Shown: positions 26,873-34,481 of the stretch, in pieces | Numbering within the stretch: position 1 is the stretch's first letter | Layout of the letters: every line of letters begins with the position of its first letter | Origin: JBOGOC01 sp050747525 | GTDB lineage: Bacteria > Acidobacteriota > Polarisedimenticolia > JACPZX01 > DASXTC01 | Direction of reading: 5' to 3' | NCBI GenBank assembly: GCA_050747525.1 | Contig: JBOGOC010000001.1 | Coordinates: 1-64,000, forward strand | DNA length: 64,000 nt | Notes under the pieces: generated by a model | What the model was told of the DNA's origin: nothing | The model's database searches: none | Seen by the model: only the letters and a program-made list of their open reading frames with translations | Program-made: the position numbers and the translations under genes

Positions 26873-28740
26873 GGTCGAAGCGGCTGGGAGCCTGGGCGCT
26901 CGCGAGCCTGGTGTGTCTTTCTCCGGCCACCGGGGGCGCGGCCCGCGCCTGGGCCGCCGAGGGCTCGTTCACCGCACGCGCGGACGAGGCCTACGGCCGC
27001 GACGACTACGACGCCGCGGAGACCCTCTATCGCAGCGCGGTGGACGCGGGCGAAGGCGGCACGCACGCCATGGCGCGCCTCGCGCAGCTGCTCTCCTGGA
27101 AGGGCGACTACCCCGAGGCCATCCAGCTGTACCAGCGCGCGCTCACGCTCGAGCCCGGCGGGTTCGAGACGCGGCGCAGCCTGGCCCAGACCCTCACCTG
27201 GAGCGAGAGCTATCCCGAAGCCCTGAAACTCTACGGCGCGCTGCTCGCCGAGCGCCCCGCCGACGAGCGCGTCTCCTTCGAGATGGCGCAGGCACAGGCC
27301 TGGTCGGGCGACTTCGAAGCGGCCGCCGCCCGGCTCCAGCCGATCCTGGATCGCCATCCCGGCCACGTGAAGGCCCGCGTCCTGATGGGACAGGTCCGGC
27401 TGTGGTCGGGAGACGCGGCCGCCGCGGAGACTCACTTCGGGGCGGCGCTCGCGCAGGATCCGGACAACGTCGACGCGTTGAGCGGCATGGGGAGCGTGCG
27501 ATCCTCCCAGGGCCGCCCGGACGAGGCCCTCACCCTGTTCGATCGCGCGCTCTCCGTGGATCCGAAGAACCGCGCGGCGCTGGAGGGGCGCGCGGGGGCG
27601 CTGGCGCAGCAGGGGCGCACCAACGAGGCGCTGGCCGCCGTGCGCGAGACCCTCGAGATCTATCCCACCGCCGCGCAAGCCAACCGGCTCGGCCAGAGCC
27701 TCGGCGGCCCCCTGCGCCCGTCACTGTACCTGTGGGGATCCAGCCTTCAGGATTCCGACGACAACGACGTGGGGCAATGGGGCGGCACCTACACGCACTA
27801 CCTGGGAGGGCAGGCCTACGTGGGCGCCCGGTTCGTGCACGCCCAGTCGGAAGCGACGCTGGGCCTCGACACCCCCGTGGCCCAATACGACACGCTGCGA
27901 GCCATCGGAGGCCTCCACATCAACCCGAAGCTCGGCCTCTTCGGCGAGCTGGGGGCCGAGCGGGACGATTTCCCGCTCACCAGCCTGAGCGGGGAACACG
28001 AGAACCTGACCCGGACCCATCCGGCCGGCGAGCTGACGCTGGAGGCCAGCCCCGCGACGTGGGCGACCGTCGTGGGCTCACTCTCGCAGGAAGCGCTGGT
28101 GGCCTCCACCCAGGCCTTCATGAACGACGTCCGCGTGCGCGCCTTCACTGTGAGCGGCATCTTCCGCCCTCACCCCACCGTGCGCCTGCGCGCGACGGGA
28201 CAGGTCGCGGACTTCCTGGACGAGGATGAGTGGGACGTCGACGCGGCGTTCGTCACCATCCCCGAGACTCCGGGCGACAACGGCCGTGAGCTCGTGTCGG
28301 CCTCGGCGAGCTGGGTGACGCCGCTGAAGCGCCCGAAGCTCACCCTCAACTACAACCTGCGCTGGATGTCGTACGAGATGGATGTCGATCAGGGGTACTT
28401 CGACCCGGACAACTACGTCTCCCAGCTCGTGGGGCTCGACCTCTCGGACACCGTGGGCCGCCTCTTCTACTGGGGCCTCGGAGCGGACACCGGCGTGCAG
28501 GTGATCGACGGCTTCTCCACCACCAATCAGGCCGACGTCCACGACATCGCCTACGCCTACAGGCTGCTGGCGGGGATCAACGTCGGGGAGAGCGCCTCGG
28601 TGGAGGCCTACTACTGGAGCACCGACCTGGCCGCTCAGAACGCGGCCGGCTACAGCAGCACCGAAGCAGGACTGAGATTCAACATGCGATTCGGACCCGT
28701 GCTCGGCCCCGCTTCCCCGGGCCCAGGCGCCCGACCCTAG
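26869..28740 (+). CDS. TPR outer-membrane beta-barrel exporter (PgaA/BcsC/YaiO-like)
   Basis: 623 aa. A signal peptide (LGAWALASLVCLSPATGGA) is followed by about seven TPR motifs over residues about 35-270 (YPEAIQLYQRALTLEPG, YPEALKLYGALLAERPAD, PDEALTLFDRALSVDPKN). The C-terminal about 340 residues have alternating aromatic and polar strands (SLYLWGSSLQDSDDNDVG, TLNYNLRWMSYEMDVD, ASVEAYYWSTDL), predicting a beta-barrel. This TPR-then-barrel order is that of PgaA, BcsC and AlgK/E exporters and YaiO-type proteins, so it likely conducts the polymer across the outer membrane. The start overlaps the hydrolase stop; the receiver gene begins 12 nt downstream. Confidence 0.82.
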   Translation: MRSKRLGAWALASLVCLSPATGGAARAWAAEGSFTARADEAYGRDDYDAAETLYRSAVDAGEGGTHAMARLAQLLSWKGDYPEAIQLYQRALTLEPGGFETRRSLAQTLTWSESYPEALKLYGALLAERPADERVSFEMAQAQAWSGDFEAAAARLQPILDRHPGHVKARVLMGQVRLWSGDAAAAETHFGAALAQDPDNVDALSGMGSVRSSQGRPDEALTLFDRALSVDPKNRAALEGRAGALAQQGRTNEALAAVRETLEIYPTAAQANRLGQSLGGPLRPSLYLWGSSLQDSDDNDVGQWGGTYTHYLGGQAYVGARFVHAQSEATLGLDTPVAQYDTLRAIGGLHINPKLGLFGELGAERDDFPLTSLSGEHENLTRTHPAGELTLEASPATWATVVGSLSQEALVASTQAFMNDVRVRAFTVSGIFRPHPTVRLRATGQVADFLDEDEWDVDAAFVTIPETPGDNGRELVSASASWVTPLKRPKLTLNYNLRWMSYEMDVDQGYFDPDNYVSQLVGLDLSDTVGRLFYWGLGADTGVQVIDGFSTTNQADVHDIAYAYRLLAGINVGESASVEAYYWSTDLAAQNAAGYSSTEAGLRFNMRFGPVLGPASPGPGARP

Positions 28741-28752
28741 AGGAGTGCCATC

Positions 28753-29145
28753 GTGAGACAGCAGCGGATCGTGGTGGCCGACGACGACCCCATCGTGGTG
28801 AGATTCCTGTCGGCCGTGTTCCAGAGTGAAGGGTTCGAGGTGCGCACCGCGGAGGACGGCGAGAAGGCCATCCAGGTCATCCGCGAGTTCAAGCCCGACC
28901 TGATCATCCTGGACCTGGTCATGCCGTACCGGGACGGGTTCGAAGTGTGCCAGAAAGTGCGGGCCCTTCCCGAGTCGCGGCGGACGCCCGTGATCATCCT
29001 GTCCATGAAGGAGAAGGAGCAGGACGCGCTGCGGGCGTTCGAGGTGGGGGCGGACGACTACATCCGCAAGCCGTTCAATGCGCTCGAGCTGGTGGCCCGT
29101 GTCCGCAAGCTGATCAGCATGGCCGGGGTGGAGGCCCTTTCGTGA
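28753..29145 (+). CDS. Stand-alone response-regulator receiver
   Basis: 130 aa, essentially one CheY-type receiver. Acidic pocket Asp10-Asp12 in VADDDP, phospho-acceptor Asp54 in LIILDLVMP, Thr/Ser switch region VIILSM and the conserved Lys in YIRKPF are all present. There is no output domain. The GTG start has AGGAG seven bases upstream. No histidine kinase gene is adjacent, so the phosphodonor is elsewhere. Position between exporter and glycosyltransferase genes suggests it controls polymer synthesis by protein-protein contact, perhaps with the HEAT protein whose start overlaps its stop (GTGA). Confidence 0.92.
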   Translation: MRQQRIVVADDDPIVVRFLSAVFQSEGFEVRTAEDGEKAIQVIREFKPDLIILDLVMPYRDGFEVCQKVRALPESRRTPVIILSMKEKEQDALRAFEVGADDYIRKPFNALELVARVRKLISMAGVEALS

Positions 29146-30404
29146 TCCGTTCCCTCCAGGCCAGCGGGCCGATGTACGAGTTCGTGGTCACGCTGTTCGT
29201 GGCCGTGGGGAGCGTCTTCGCGCTGCTGCTGGTGATCATCGTTCTGGGCAAGGCCTGGCGCGAGGCGGTCGAGCGGCGCCAGCGACGGCGGAGGGCCGAG
29301 CTGGAGCCGGCCCTCTTCAAGTACGTGATCGGAAACGAGCCGATCACGGCCCACCTGCCCAGGGGCCTGGGCACGGCGGACCACGAGGTCGTCGAGCAGA
29401 TCTTCTTCGATCTGGGGCGGGTGGTGAAGGGTGCGGTGCAGGATCGTGCGCGCGATGCCTTCGAGACCCTGGGGTTCGTGGACCACTACCACGGCCGCCT
29501 GCGCAGCCGTCGCTGGTGGGCGCGCGCCGAGGCGGCCGAGAAGCTGGGCCTGATGGGGAGCGCCAAGGCCACCGGAGGCCTCGTGGAGGCCATGTCCGAC
29601 CCGATGTCCGAGGTGCGCGTGCGTGCCGCGCGGGCCCTGGGCAGCATCGGCACGACGGAGGCGCTGGCGCCGCTGGTGCGGGCGCTGCGCGACCCTGGCC
29701 GGTGGTCGGCCATCCGGGTCGGCGGCATCCTGATCGGCGCGGGCGACGAGGCGGTGGAGATCCTGCTGAAGGACTTCCCGACCATGCCGCGGGATGCCCG
29801 CATCTCGGCCATCGACATCTTCGGGCGGATTCGCAGCCTCAAGGCGATCCCCCTGCTGTCGTCGCTGCTGCGAAGCGCCGACGCCGACGAGCGCGCCCGG
29901 GCTGCCTTCTCGCTGGGGAGCGTGGGAGACCCCGGCTGCGCGCCGGCGCTGATGGAGGCCCTGCGCGACCCTTCGTGGGCGGTGCGTGCCATGGCGGCCA
30001 GGGCTCTGGGGCGCCTCAAGGCAGAAGGCTCCATCTCCGCCTTGTGCGCGGCGCTGTCCGACCCCGAGTGGTGGGTGCGCGCCAACGCCGCGGAGGCCCT
30101 GAAGAACAAGGGCGACATGGGGCGGCGCGCCCTGCTCGAGATGCTGGACGGGAGCGACACCTTCGCCAGCCAGCAGGCCGTGCAGATGCTGCAGGAGTCC
30201 GGGGTCCTGGACTCCCTCATCTCGCAGCTCGGGTCGCCGGAGACGAGCAAGCGCCAGCAGGCCCTGGACGTGATGGCCAAGATGGTCAAGCTGCGGCGCA
30301 CCGACCTGCTCACCGAGATCGCGCACAGCCATCCCGAGTCTGCGATACGCCAGCGCCTCGCCATCATCCTGGGGCTGAGGCCCGAGCCGCAGCCAGTCGG
30401 CTAG
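29142..30404 (+). CDS. Membrane-anchored HEAT-repeat scaffold protein
   Basis: 420 aa from the GTG at 29142, which overlaps the receiver stop (GTGA) and has GGAGG seven bases upstream. One N-terminal transmembrane helix (FVVTLFVAVGSVFALLLVIIVLG) is followed by a basic patch (ERRQRRRRAEL). Then come about seven HEAT/PBS-lyase-type repeats: RWWARAEAAEKLGLMG, SEVRVRAARALGSIG, WSAIRVGGILIGAG, DERARAAFSLGSVGD, WAVRAMAARALGRLK, EWWVRANAAEALKNKG. The repeats face the cytoplasm if the N-terminus is out. No enzyme motif is seen; HEAT solenoids bind proteins, so a scaffold or sensor between receiver and synthase is plausible but inferred. Confidence 0.85.
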   Translation: MIRSLQASGPMYEFVVTLFVAVGSVFALLLVIIVLGKAWREAVERRQRRRRAELEPALFKYVIGNEPITAHLPRGLGTADHEVVEQIFFDLGRVVKGAVQDRARDAFETLGFVDHYHGRLRSRRWWARAEAAEKLGLMGSAKATGGLVEAMSDPMSEVRVRAARALGSIGTTEALAPLVRALRDPGRWSAIRVGGILIGAGDEAVEILLKDFPTMPRDARISAIDIFGRIRSLKAIPLLSSLLRSADADERARAAFSLGSVGDPGCAPALMEALRDPSWAVRAMAARALGRLKAEGSISALCAALSDPEWWVRANAAEALKNKGDMGRRALLEMLDGSDTFASQQAVQMLQESGVLDSLISQLGSPETSKRQQALDVMAKMVKLRRTDLLTEIAHSHPESAIRQRLAIILGLRPEPQPVG

Positions 30405-30412
30405 GAGGAACG

Positions 30413-31834
30413 GTGACCGGATTCATGATCCAGGCCATCACCATCTTCAACCATTTCGTGCTCTTCTACTTCCTCGCCCTCACCGGCATCTACTTCTTCC
30501 TCTTCCTGGTGTCGCTGTACGAGGTGCTCAAGTTCATCAAGAGGACCTTCTTCTCCGACTACCAGCAGATCCTGCAGTCGGACATGACGTGGCCCATCAG
30601 CATCCTGGTGCCGGCGCACAACGAAGAGAAGAACATCGTCGAGACCGTGAGGTCTCTCCAGCTCGTGAACTACGGCGAGTTCGAGATCATCGTCATCAAC
30701 GACGATTCCACCGACCGCACGCTGCGCTCGCTGATCGAGGCGTTCGACCTGCGCCGGATGGACAGGACCTACAGGATCTCCATCCCCACGCGGCGCGTGC
30801 GGGCGATCTACGGATCGCTGGCCAACCCCGGCCTGGTGGTGATCGACAAGGAGCGCGGCGGCAAGTCCGACGCGCTCAACGCGGGGGTCAACCTGGCGCG
30901 CTTCCCGCTGTTCTGCTCCGTGGACGCCGACTCGCTCATCGAGGACAACGCGCTGCTGCGCGTGGTGAAGCCTTTCATGGAGCATCCGTCCGAGATGGTG
31001 GCCGTGGGCGGCATCGTGCGCATCGCCAACGGCTGCGAGGTGCACGAGGGACGCGTGGCGCGCATCCACCTGCCGACCCACGCCCTGCCCGTCTTCCAGG
31101 TGGTGGAGTACCTGCGGGCGTTCCTGACCGGGCGCATCGGGTGGAGCGTCATGCGCTCGCTGCTCATCATCTCCGGGGCGTTCGGCCTGTACAAGAAGGC
31201 CGAGGTCATCGAGGTGGGCGGGTACGATTCGGAATCCGACACCGAGGACCTGGAGCTGGTGGTGCGCCTGCACGAGAACTGCCGGCGCAAGAAGATGCCC
31301 TACCGCATCGTCTTCGTCCCCGACCCGGTCTGCTGGACCGAGGTGCCGCAGAGCCTGCGAGTGCTGAAGCGGCAGAGGAACAGGTGGCACCGAGGCCTGC
31401 TGCAGAGCCTGTGGATCCACAAAAGGATGATGCTCAACCCGTCGTACGGCATCATCGGGCTGTTCACCTTTCCCTACTTCGTGGTGTTCGAGATGTTCGG
31501 GCCGTTCATCGAGCTGGCCGGCTACGTCACCATCCCGCTGGCGTGGTGGCTCGGCATCCTGAACCTCCAGTTCCTGATCCTCTTCTTCATCCTGTCGGTG
31601 CTGTGCGGCGTGTTCCTTTCCGTGGCCGCGGTGCTGCTGGAAGAGATCTCCTTCCGGCGTTACCCTCGATGGATGGATCTCGCCCGCCTGATCGTCTACG
31701 CCGTGATGGAGAACTTCGGGTACCGGCAGATGCTGAGCCTGTTCAAGGTGAAGGCCTTCTGGGACTTCCTGCGCCGCAGGCGCGGCTGGGGGGAGATGAA
31801 GCGGCGCGGCTTCGCGAAGAGGGCGCCCGCCTGA
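30413..31834 (+). CDS. Processive family-2 glycosyltransferase (polysaccharide synthase)
   Basis: 473 aa from the GTG at 30413 behind AGGAGG. An N-terminal hydrophobic region precedes the GT-A domain. Catalytic signature: Asp97/Asp98 in NDDSTD, Asp171/Asp173 in SVDADS, Asp279 in DTEDLEL and QRNRW at 321-325. DD/DxD/TED/QxxRW is the hallmark of processive beta-glycan synthases such as BcsA, PgaC and hyaluronan synthase. The C-terminal part has several transmembrane helices (IIGLFTFPYFVVFEMFGP onward). No PilZ domain is present. It should polymerise and translocate an exopolysaccharide across the inner membrane. The sugar is unknown; similarity in layout is closest to PgaC-like enzymes. Confidence 0.92.
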   Translation: MTGFMIQAITIFNHFVLFYFLALTGIYFFLFLVSLYEVLKFIKRTFFSDYQQILQSDMTWPISILVPAHNEEKNIVETVRSLQLVNYGEFEIIVINDDSTDRTLRSLIEAFDLRRMDRTYRISIPTRRVRAIYGSLANPGLVVIDKERGGKSDALNAGVNLARFPLFCSVDADSLIEDNALLRVVKPFMEHPSEMVAVGGIVRIANGCEVHEGRVARIHLPTHALPVFQVVEYLRAFLTGRIGWSVMRSLLIISGAFGLYKKAEVIEVGGYDSESDTEDLELVVRLHENCRRKKMPYRIVFVPDPVCWTEVPQSLRVLKRQRNRWHRGLLQSLWIHKRMMLNPSYGIIGLFTFPYFVVFEMFGPFIELAGYVTIPLAWWLGILNLQFLILFFILSVLCGVFLSVAAVLLEEISFRRYPRWMDLARLIVYAVMENFGYRQMLSLFKVKAFWDFLRRRRGWGEMKRRGFAKRAPA

Positions 31835-32574
31835 TCGGCCCGCTTCCGCGCATCTCCCTGGTCATCCCCGCGTTCAACGAAGAGGCCCTCCTGCCCGCCC
31901 TGCTCGAATCGGTGGAGGTCGCCCGGAGCCGCTATGCGCGGGGCGCCTCGGCCGTGGAGGTGGTGGTGGCGGACAACGCCTCCACCGATCGCACCGCACG
32001 GCTGGCCGCGGATCGCGGCGCCCGCGTGGTGAGGGTGGAGAAGCGGGCCATCGCCGCGGCCCGCAACGCCGGCGGCAGGGCGGCCCGTGGAGAGGTCCTG
32101 GCGTTCGTGGACGCTGACTCCGTCATCCACCCGGAGACGTTCAACGCCATCGATGTCACCCTGGCGCGCCCCGGCGTGGTGGTGGGGGCCACCGGGGCGA
32201 TCCCCTCGCGCTGGTCGCCCGCCCTGGTCCTCACGGTGGCGGTGATGGGCACGATCGCGTGGCTGGCCCGCATGGACACGGGCGTGGTCTTCTGCCTTCG
32301 GGACGACTGGGAGGCGGTGGGCGGCTACGACGAGAGCCTGCTCGCCGCCGAGGATGTCCGCATCCTGTCGTCGCTCAAGAGGCACGGGCGCCGCACGAGC
32401 CGGCGATTCCGGCGCGCCCGTGGGGCGCGGACCGTCACCTCCACCCGCAAGTTCGACAAGTACGGCGACTGGCACTTCCTGGCGGGGATGCTGAAGGCGG
32501 TGGTGTTCTACGCGCTCCGCAGGCCTGCCTACGAGCGCCTCGTGCGGCGCTACTGGTACGAGGACCGATCCTAG
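31831..32574 (+). CDS. Second family-2 glycosyltransferase, probable CTG start
   Basis: About 247 aa. The GT-A core begins at once with ISLVIPAFNEEALLPALL, then ADNASTDRTARLA, FVDADSVIHPETF and YDESLLAAEDVRI; no QxxRW, so it is probably non-processive. No ATG, GTG or TTG precedes the first strand within a plausible distance. The best start is CTG at 31831, which overlaps the stop of the synthase gene as CTGA and has GAGG eight bases upstream. A short hydrophobic segment (ALVLTVAVMGTIAWLA) lies mid-protein. It may prime the polymer or add a side sugar. A sequencing error near the junction could also explain the missing start. Confidence 0.8.
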   Translation: MIGPLPRISLVIPAFNEEALLPALLESVEVARSRYARGASAVEVVVADNASTDRTARLAADRGARVVRVEKRAIAAARNAGGRAARGEVLAFVDADSVIHPETFNAIDVTLARPGVVVGATGAIPSRWSPALVLTVAVMGTIAWLARMDTGVVFCLRDDWEAVGGYDESLLAAEDVRILSSLKRHGRRTSRRFRRARGARTVTSTRKFDKYGDWHFLAGMLKAVVFYALRRPAYERLVRRYWYEDRS

Positions 32575-32656
32575 GAGCCTGCCCCCGAGCCGCGAGGACG
32601 CCTGTCAGACCGGCCAGGTTCGCGGCCCGGCACCGGATGCGACCCAGCAGGGGCTG

Positions 32657-32665
32657 TGCTACCAT
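32657..32665 (+). promoter_or_regulatory. Extended -10 (TGcTACCAT), leaderless promoter
   Basis: TG-C-TACCAT ends eight bases before the GTG at 32674, so transcription would start at or within a base or two of the start codon. Confidence 0.42.
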
Positions 32666-32673
32666 CGCCGCCC

Positions 32674-33813
32674 GTGACGCCTCTCGTGACATCGCGAATC
32701 GTGACGGCCGTGTGCGCCCTGCTTCTGGCGGCGTCCCAGGCCGTGGCCACCGTGCCCCCGGCCGCTACGCCGGGCAAGGCGCCCGCAGCCTCCTCTGCCG
32801 CCGCCACGCCCGCCGAGCGCCTGTTCCAGGTGACCCTGCGTTACAACTATCACGCGGTCCCCAAGCAGGTGCAGCGGTTCGATTTCTGGTTCCCCCTTGC
32901 GTTCGACGACGCGTTCCAGATGCGGCAGAACTTGTTCACGATGGCCCCCTACGACCTCGAGTTCCAGACCGATCCGGTGACGGGCAACGTCATCTATCAC
33001 ATGGTGGGAGGGCCGCGCGGCGGCGTCCCCTTGCAGGTCAGCTTCCGGATGGACATGCGGCGCGCCGCGCAGCGGGTCGACCTGACGCGCCCGCCGGCGG
33101 CGCCAACCACGCCGGCGCAGGACCTCGCCGCGAGGGAGCGGTGGCTGCGCCCCGAGAAGCACTGCCCGCTGTCGAAGGAGGCGAAGACGCGCGCTTCGAA
33201 AGCCACGAAGCGCGGCAAGCCTCAGGACCGCGCGCGCGGGATCTTCGACTACGTGGTGAGCAACATGACCCTGCTGGCGGACGCTTCGAAAACTCCGGGA
33301 GCGGGCCAGGGAGACCTGGACTTCGCTCTGCGGGAGATGAAAGGGACCGCCGAGGATCTGGCCTCCGCGTTCGTGGGGCTCTGCCGCGCCCTGGACATCC
33401 CGGCGCGCACCGTCATGGGCATGCTGATCCCCGAAGGCGTGCGCAACGGGCAGATCAGCGGCTACCACGGGTGGGCAGAGTTCTACCTGGACGGCTACGG
33501 ATGGATCCCCGTCGATCCCGCCCTGGCGGTGCGCCACCCTTCCCGGCGCGACGAGTACTTCGGCGGACTGGACGCCAACCGGGTGGCCATCTCCATCGGA
33601 CGGGACGTCACGCTGATCCCTGTCCAGAGCACGGGGCCTCTGAACTACTTCATCAACCCGCACTGGGAAGGCGACGGCCTGGAGATGCCCTCTCCGTGGG
33701 TGGAAGCGGAGTTCACGGAGCTGGAGTCGATCCCCAGGATGCTCTCGCAGCCGGTGGATGCCGATGCCAGCGCGCCCACGACGCCCGCGCCGGGCAAGCC
33801 CCCAACGCCCTGA
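32674..33813 (+). CDS. Exported transglutaminase-fold protein lacking the catalytic Cys
   Basis: About 379 aa from the GTG at 32674 (leaderless; other GTGs at 32656, 32686 and 32701 are possible). After a signal peptide (TAVCALLLAASQAVA) and a beta-rich domain comes a transglutaminase-like core: GIFDYVVSNM, then GTAEDLASAFVGLCRALDIPAR, YHGWAEFYL and WIPVDPA. His265 and Asp281 of the usual triad are present. The position normally occupied by Cys in the GxC motif is Ala226, so peptidase or transferase activity is not expected. Such pseudo-enzymes can bind peptides or glycans. It follows the second glycosyltransferase by about 100 nt and has its own promoter-like sequence. Confidence 0.8.
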   Translation: MTPLVTSRIVTAVCALLLAASQAVATVPPAATPGKAPAASSAAATPAERLFQVTLRYNYHAVPKQVQRFDFWFPLAFDDAFQMRQNLFTMAPYDLEFQTDPVTGNVIYHMVGGPRGGVPLQVSFRMDMRRAAQRVDLTRPPAAPTTPAQDLAARERWLRPEKHCPLSKEAKTRASKATKRGKPQDRARGIFDYVVSNMTLLADASKTPGAGQGDLDFALREMKGTAEDLASAFVGLCRALDIPARTVMGMLIPEGVRNGQISGYHGWAEFYLDGYGWIPVDPALAVRHPSRRDEYFGGLDANRVAISIGRDVTLIPVQSTGPLNYFINPHWEGDGLEMPSPWVEAEFTELESIPRMLSQPVDADASAPTTPAPGKPPTP

Positions 33814-34456
33814 GCTGACCTTTCTCGACGTCACGCGTCCACTCGAGTCCGGCACGCCCGTCTTCCCAGGCGACCCTCGTGTAGAGATTTCGCTGGCCGC
33901 CGATCCCCGGCGCGGAGATCCCGCACGCGTCACGCGGCTCACCATGGGGACCCACGCCGGGACCCACGTGGACGCACCCTGTCATCTGGCCGGGCTGGCC
34001 GGCGGCGTGGAGTCGCTCGCCCTGGCGGCTCTCATCGGGCCTGCCCTCGTGGTCCAGGCCTCTCCCGGGGGCGTGCGGCCCGCCGACGTGGCAGAGCTGC
34101 GCCGCGCGCACCGCTCGGTGCGGCGCGTCCTGTTCCGCGGGGGCTCGATGGTGACGCCGGCCGCCGCCCGGGCGCTGGCCCGCGCGGGCTTCCTGCTGGT
34201 GGGGACGGACGGGCTGTCCATCGATCCGGTGGAAGATGCCACGCTCCCCGCTCACGTGGTGCTGCTGGAGGCGGGCGTCGTGGTGCTCGAGTCGCTCGAC
34301 CTGACCCACGCCTCCCCGGGTAGCTATGACCTGATCGCGCTCCCGCTGCTCCTGCCGGGGTGCGACGGCGCGCCGGCGCGGGCCATCCTGATGGCCCCGG
34401 GATCCATCCGGAAAGGAAAGGCCGGCACCGCCATCCGGCGGCGCCGGCCCACCTAG
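33758..34456 (+). CDS. Cyclase-family metal hydrolase (kynurenine formamidase-like)
   Basis: 232 aa from the ATG at 33758, which lies inside the 3' end of the preceding gene; homology only begins near LTFLDVTRPLESGTPVFPGDP, so a later non-standard start near 33815 is possible. The family metal-binding motif is GTHAGTHVDAPCHL, followed by VLFRGG and LVGTDGLSID. Members (KynB and relatives) hydrolyse N-formyl or cyclic amides using zinc. No tryptophan-catabolism gene is nearby, so the substrate is open. The 56-nt overlap with the transglutaminase-fold gene implies cotranscription. Confidence 0.83.
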   Translation: MPMPARPRRPRRASPQRPELTFLDVTRPLESGTPVFPGDPRVEISLAADPRRGDPARVTRLTMGTHAGTHVDAPCHLAGLAGGVESLALAALIGPALVVQASPGGVRPADVAELRRAHRSVRRVLFRGGSMVTPAAARALARAGFLLVGTDGLSIDPVEDATLPAHVVLLEAGVVVLESLDLTHASPGSYDLIALPLLLPGCDGAPARAILMAPGSIRKGKAGTAIRRRRPT

Positions 34457-34481
34457 GGAGCGTCAGGCTTGCGTCAGTTGC

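Noticed and set aside
30589..31830. Long in-frame 5' extension of the second glycosyltransferase
   Set aside because: It is the off-frame shadow of the processive synthase; conserved sequence begins only at ISLVIPAF.
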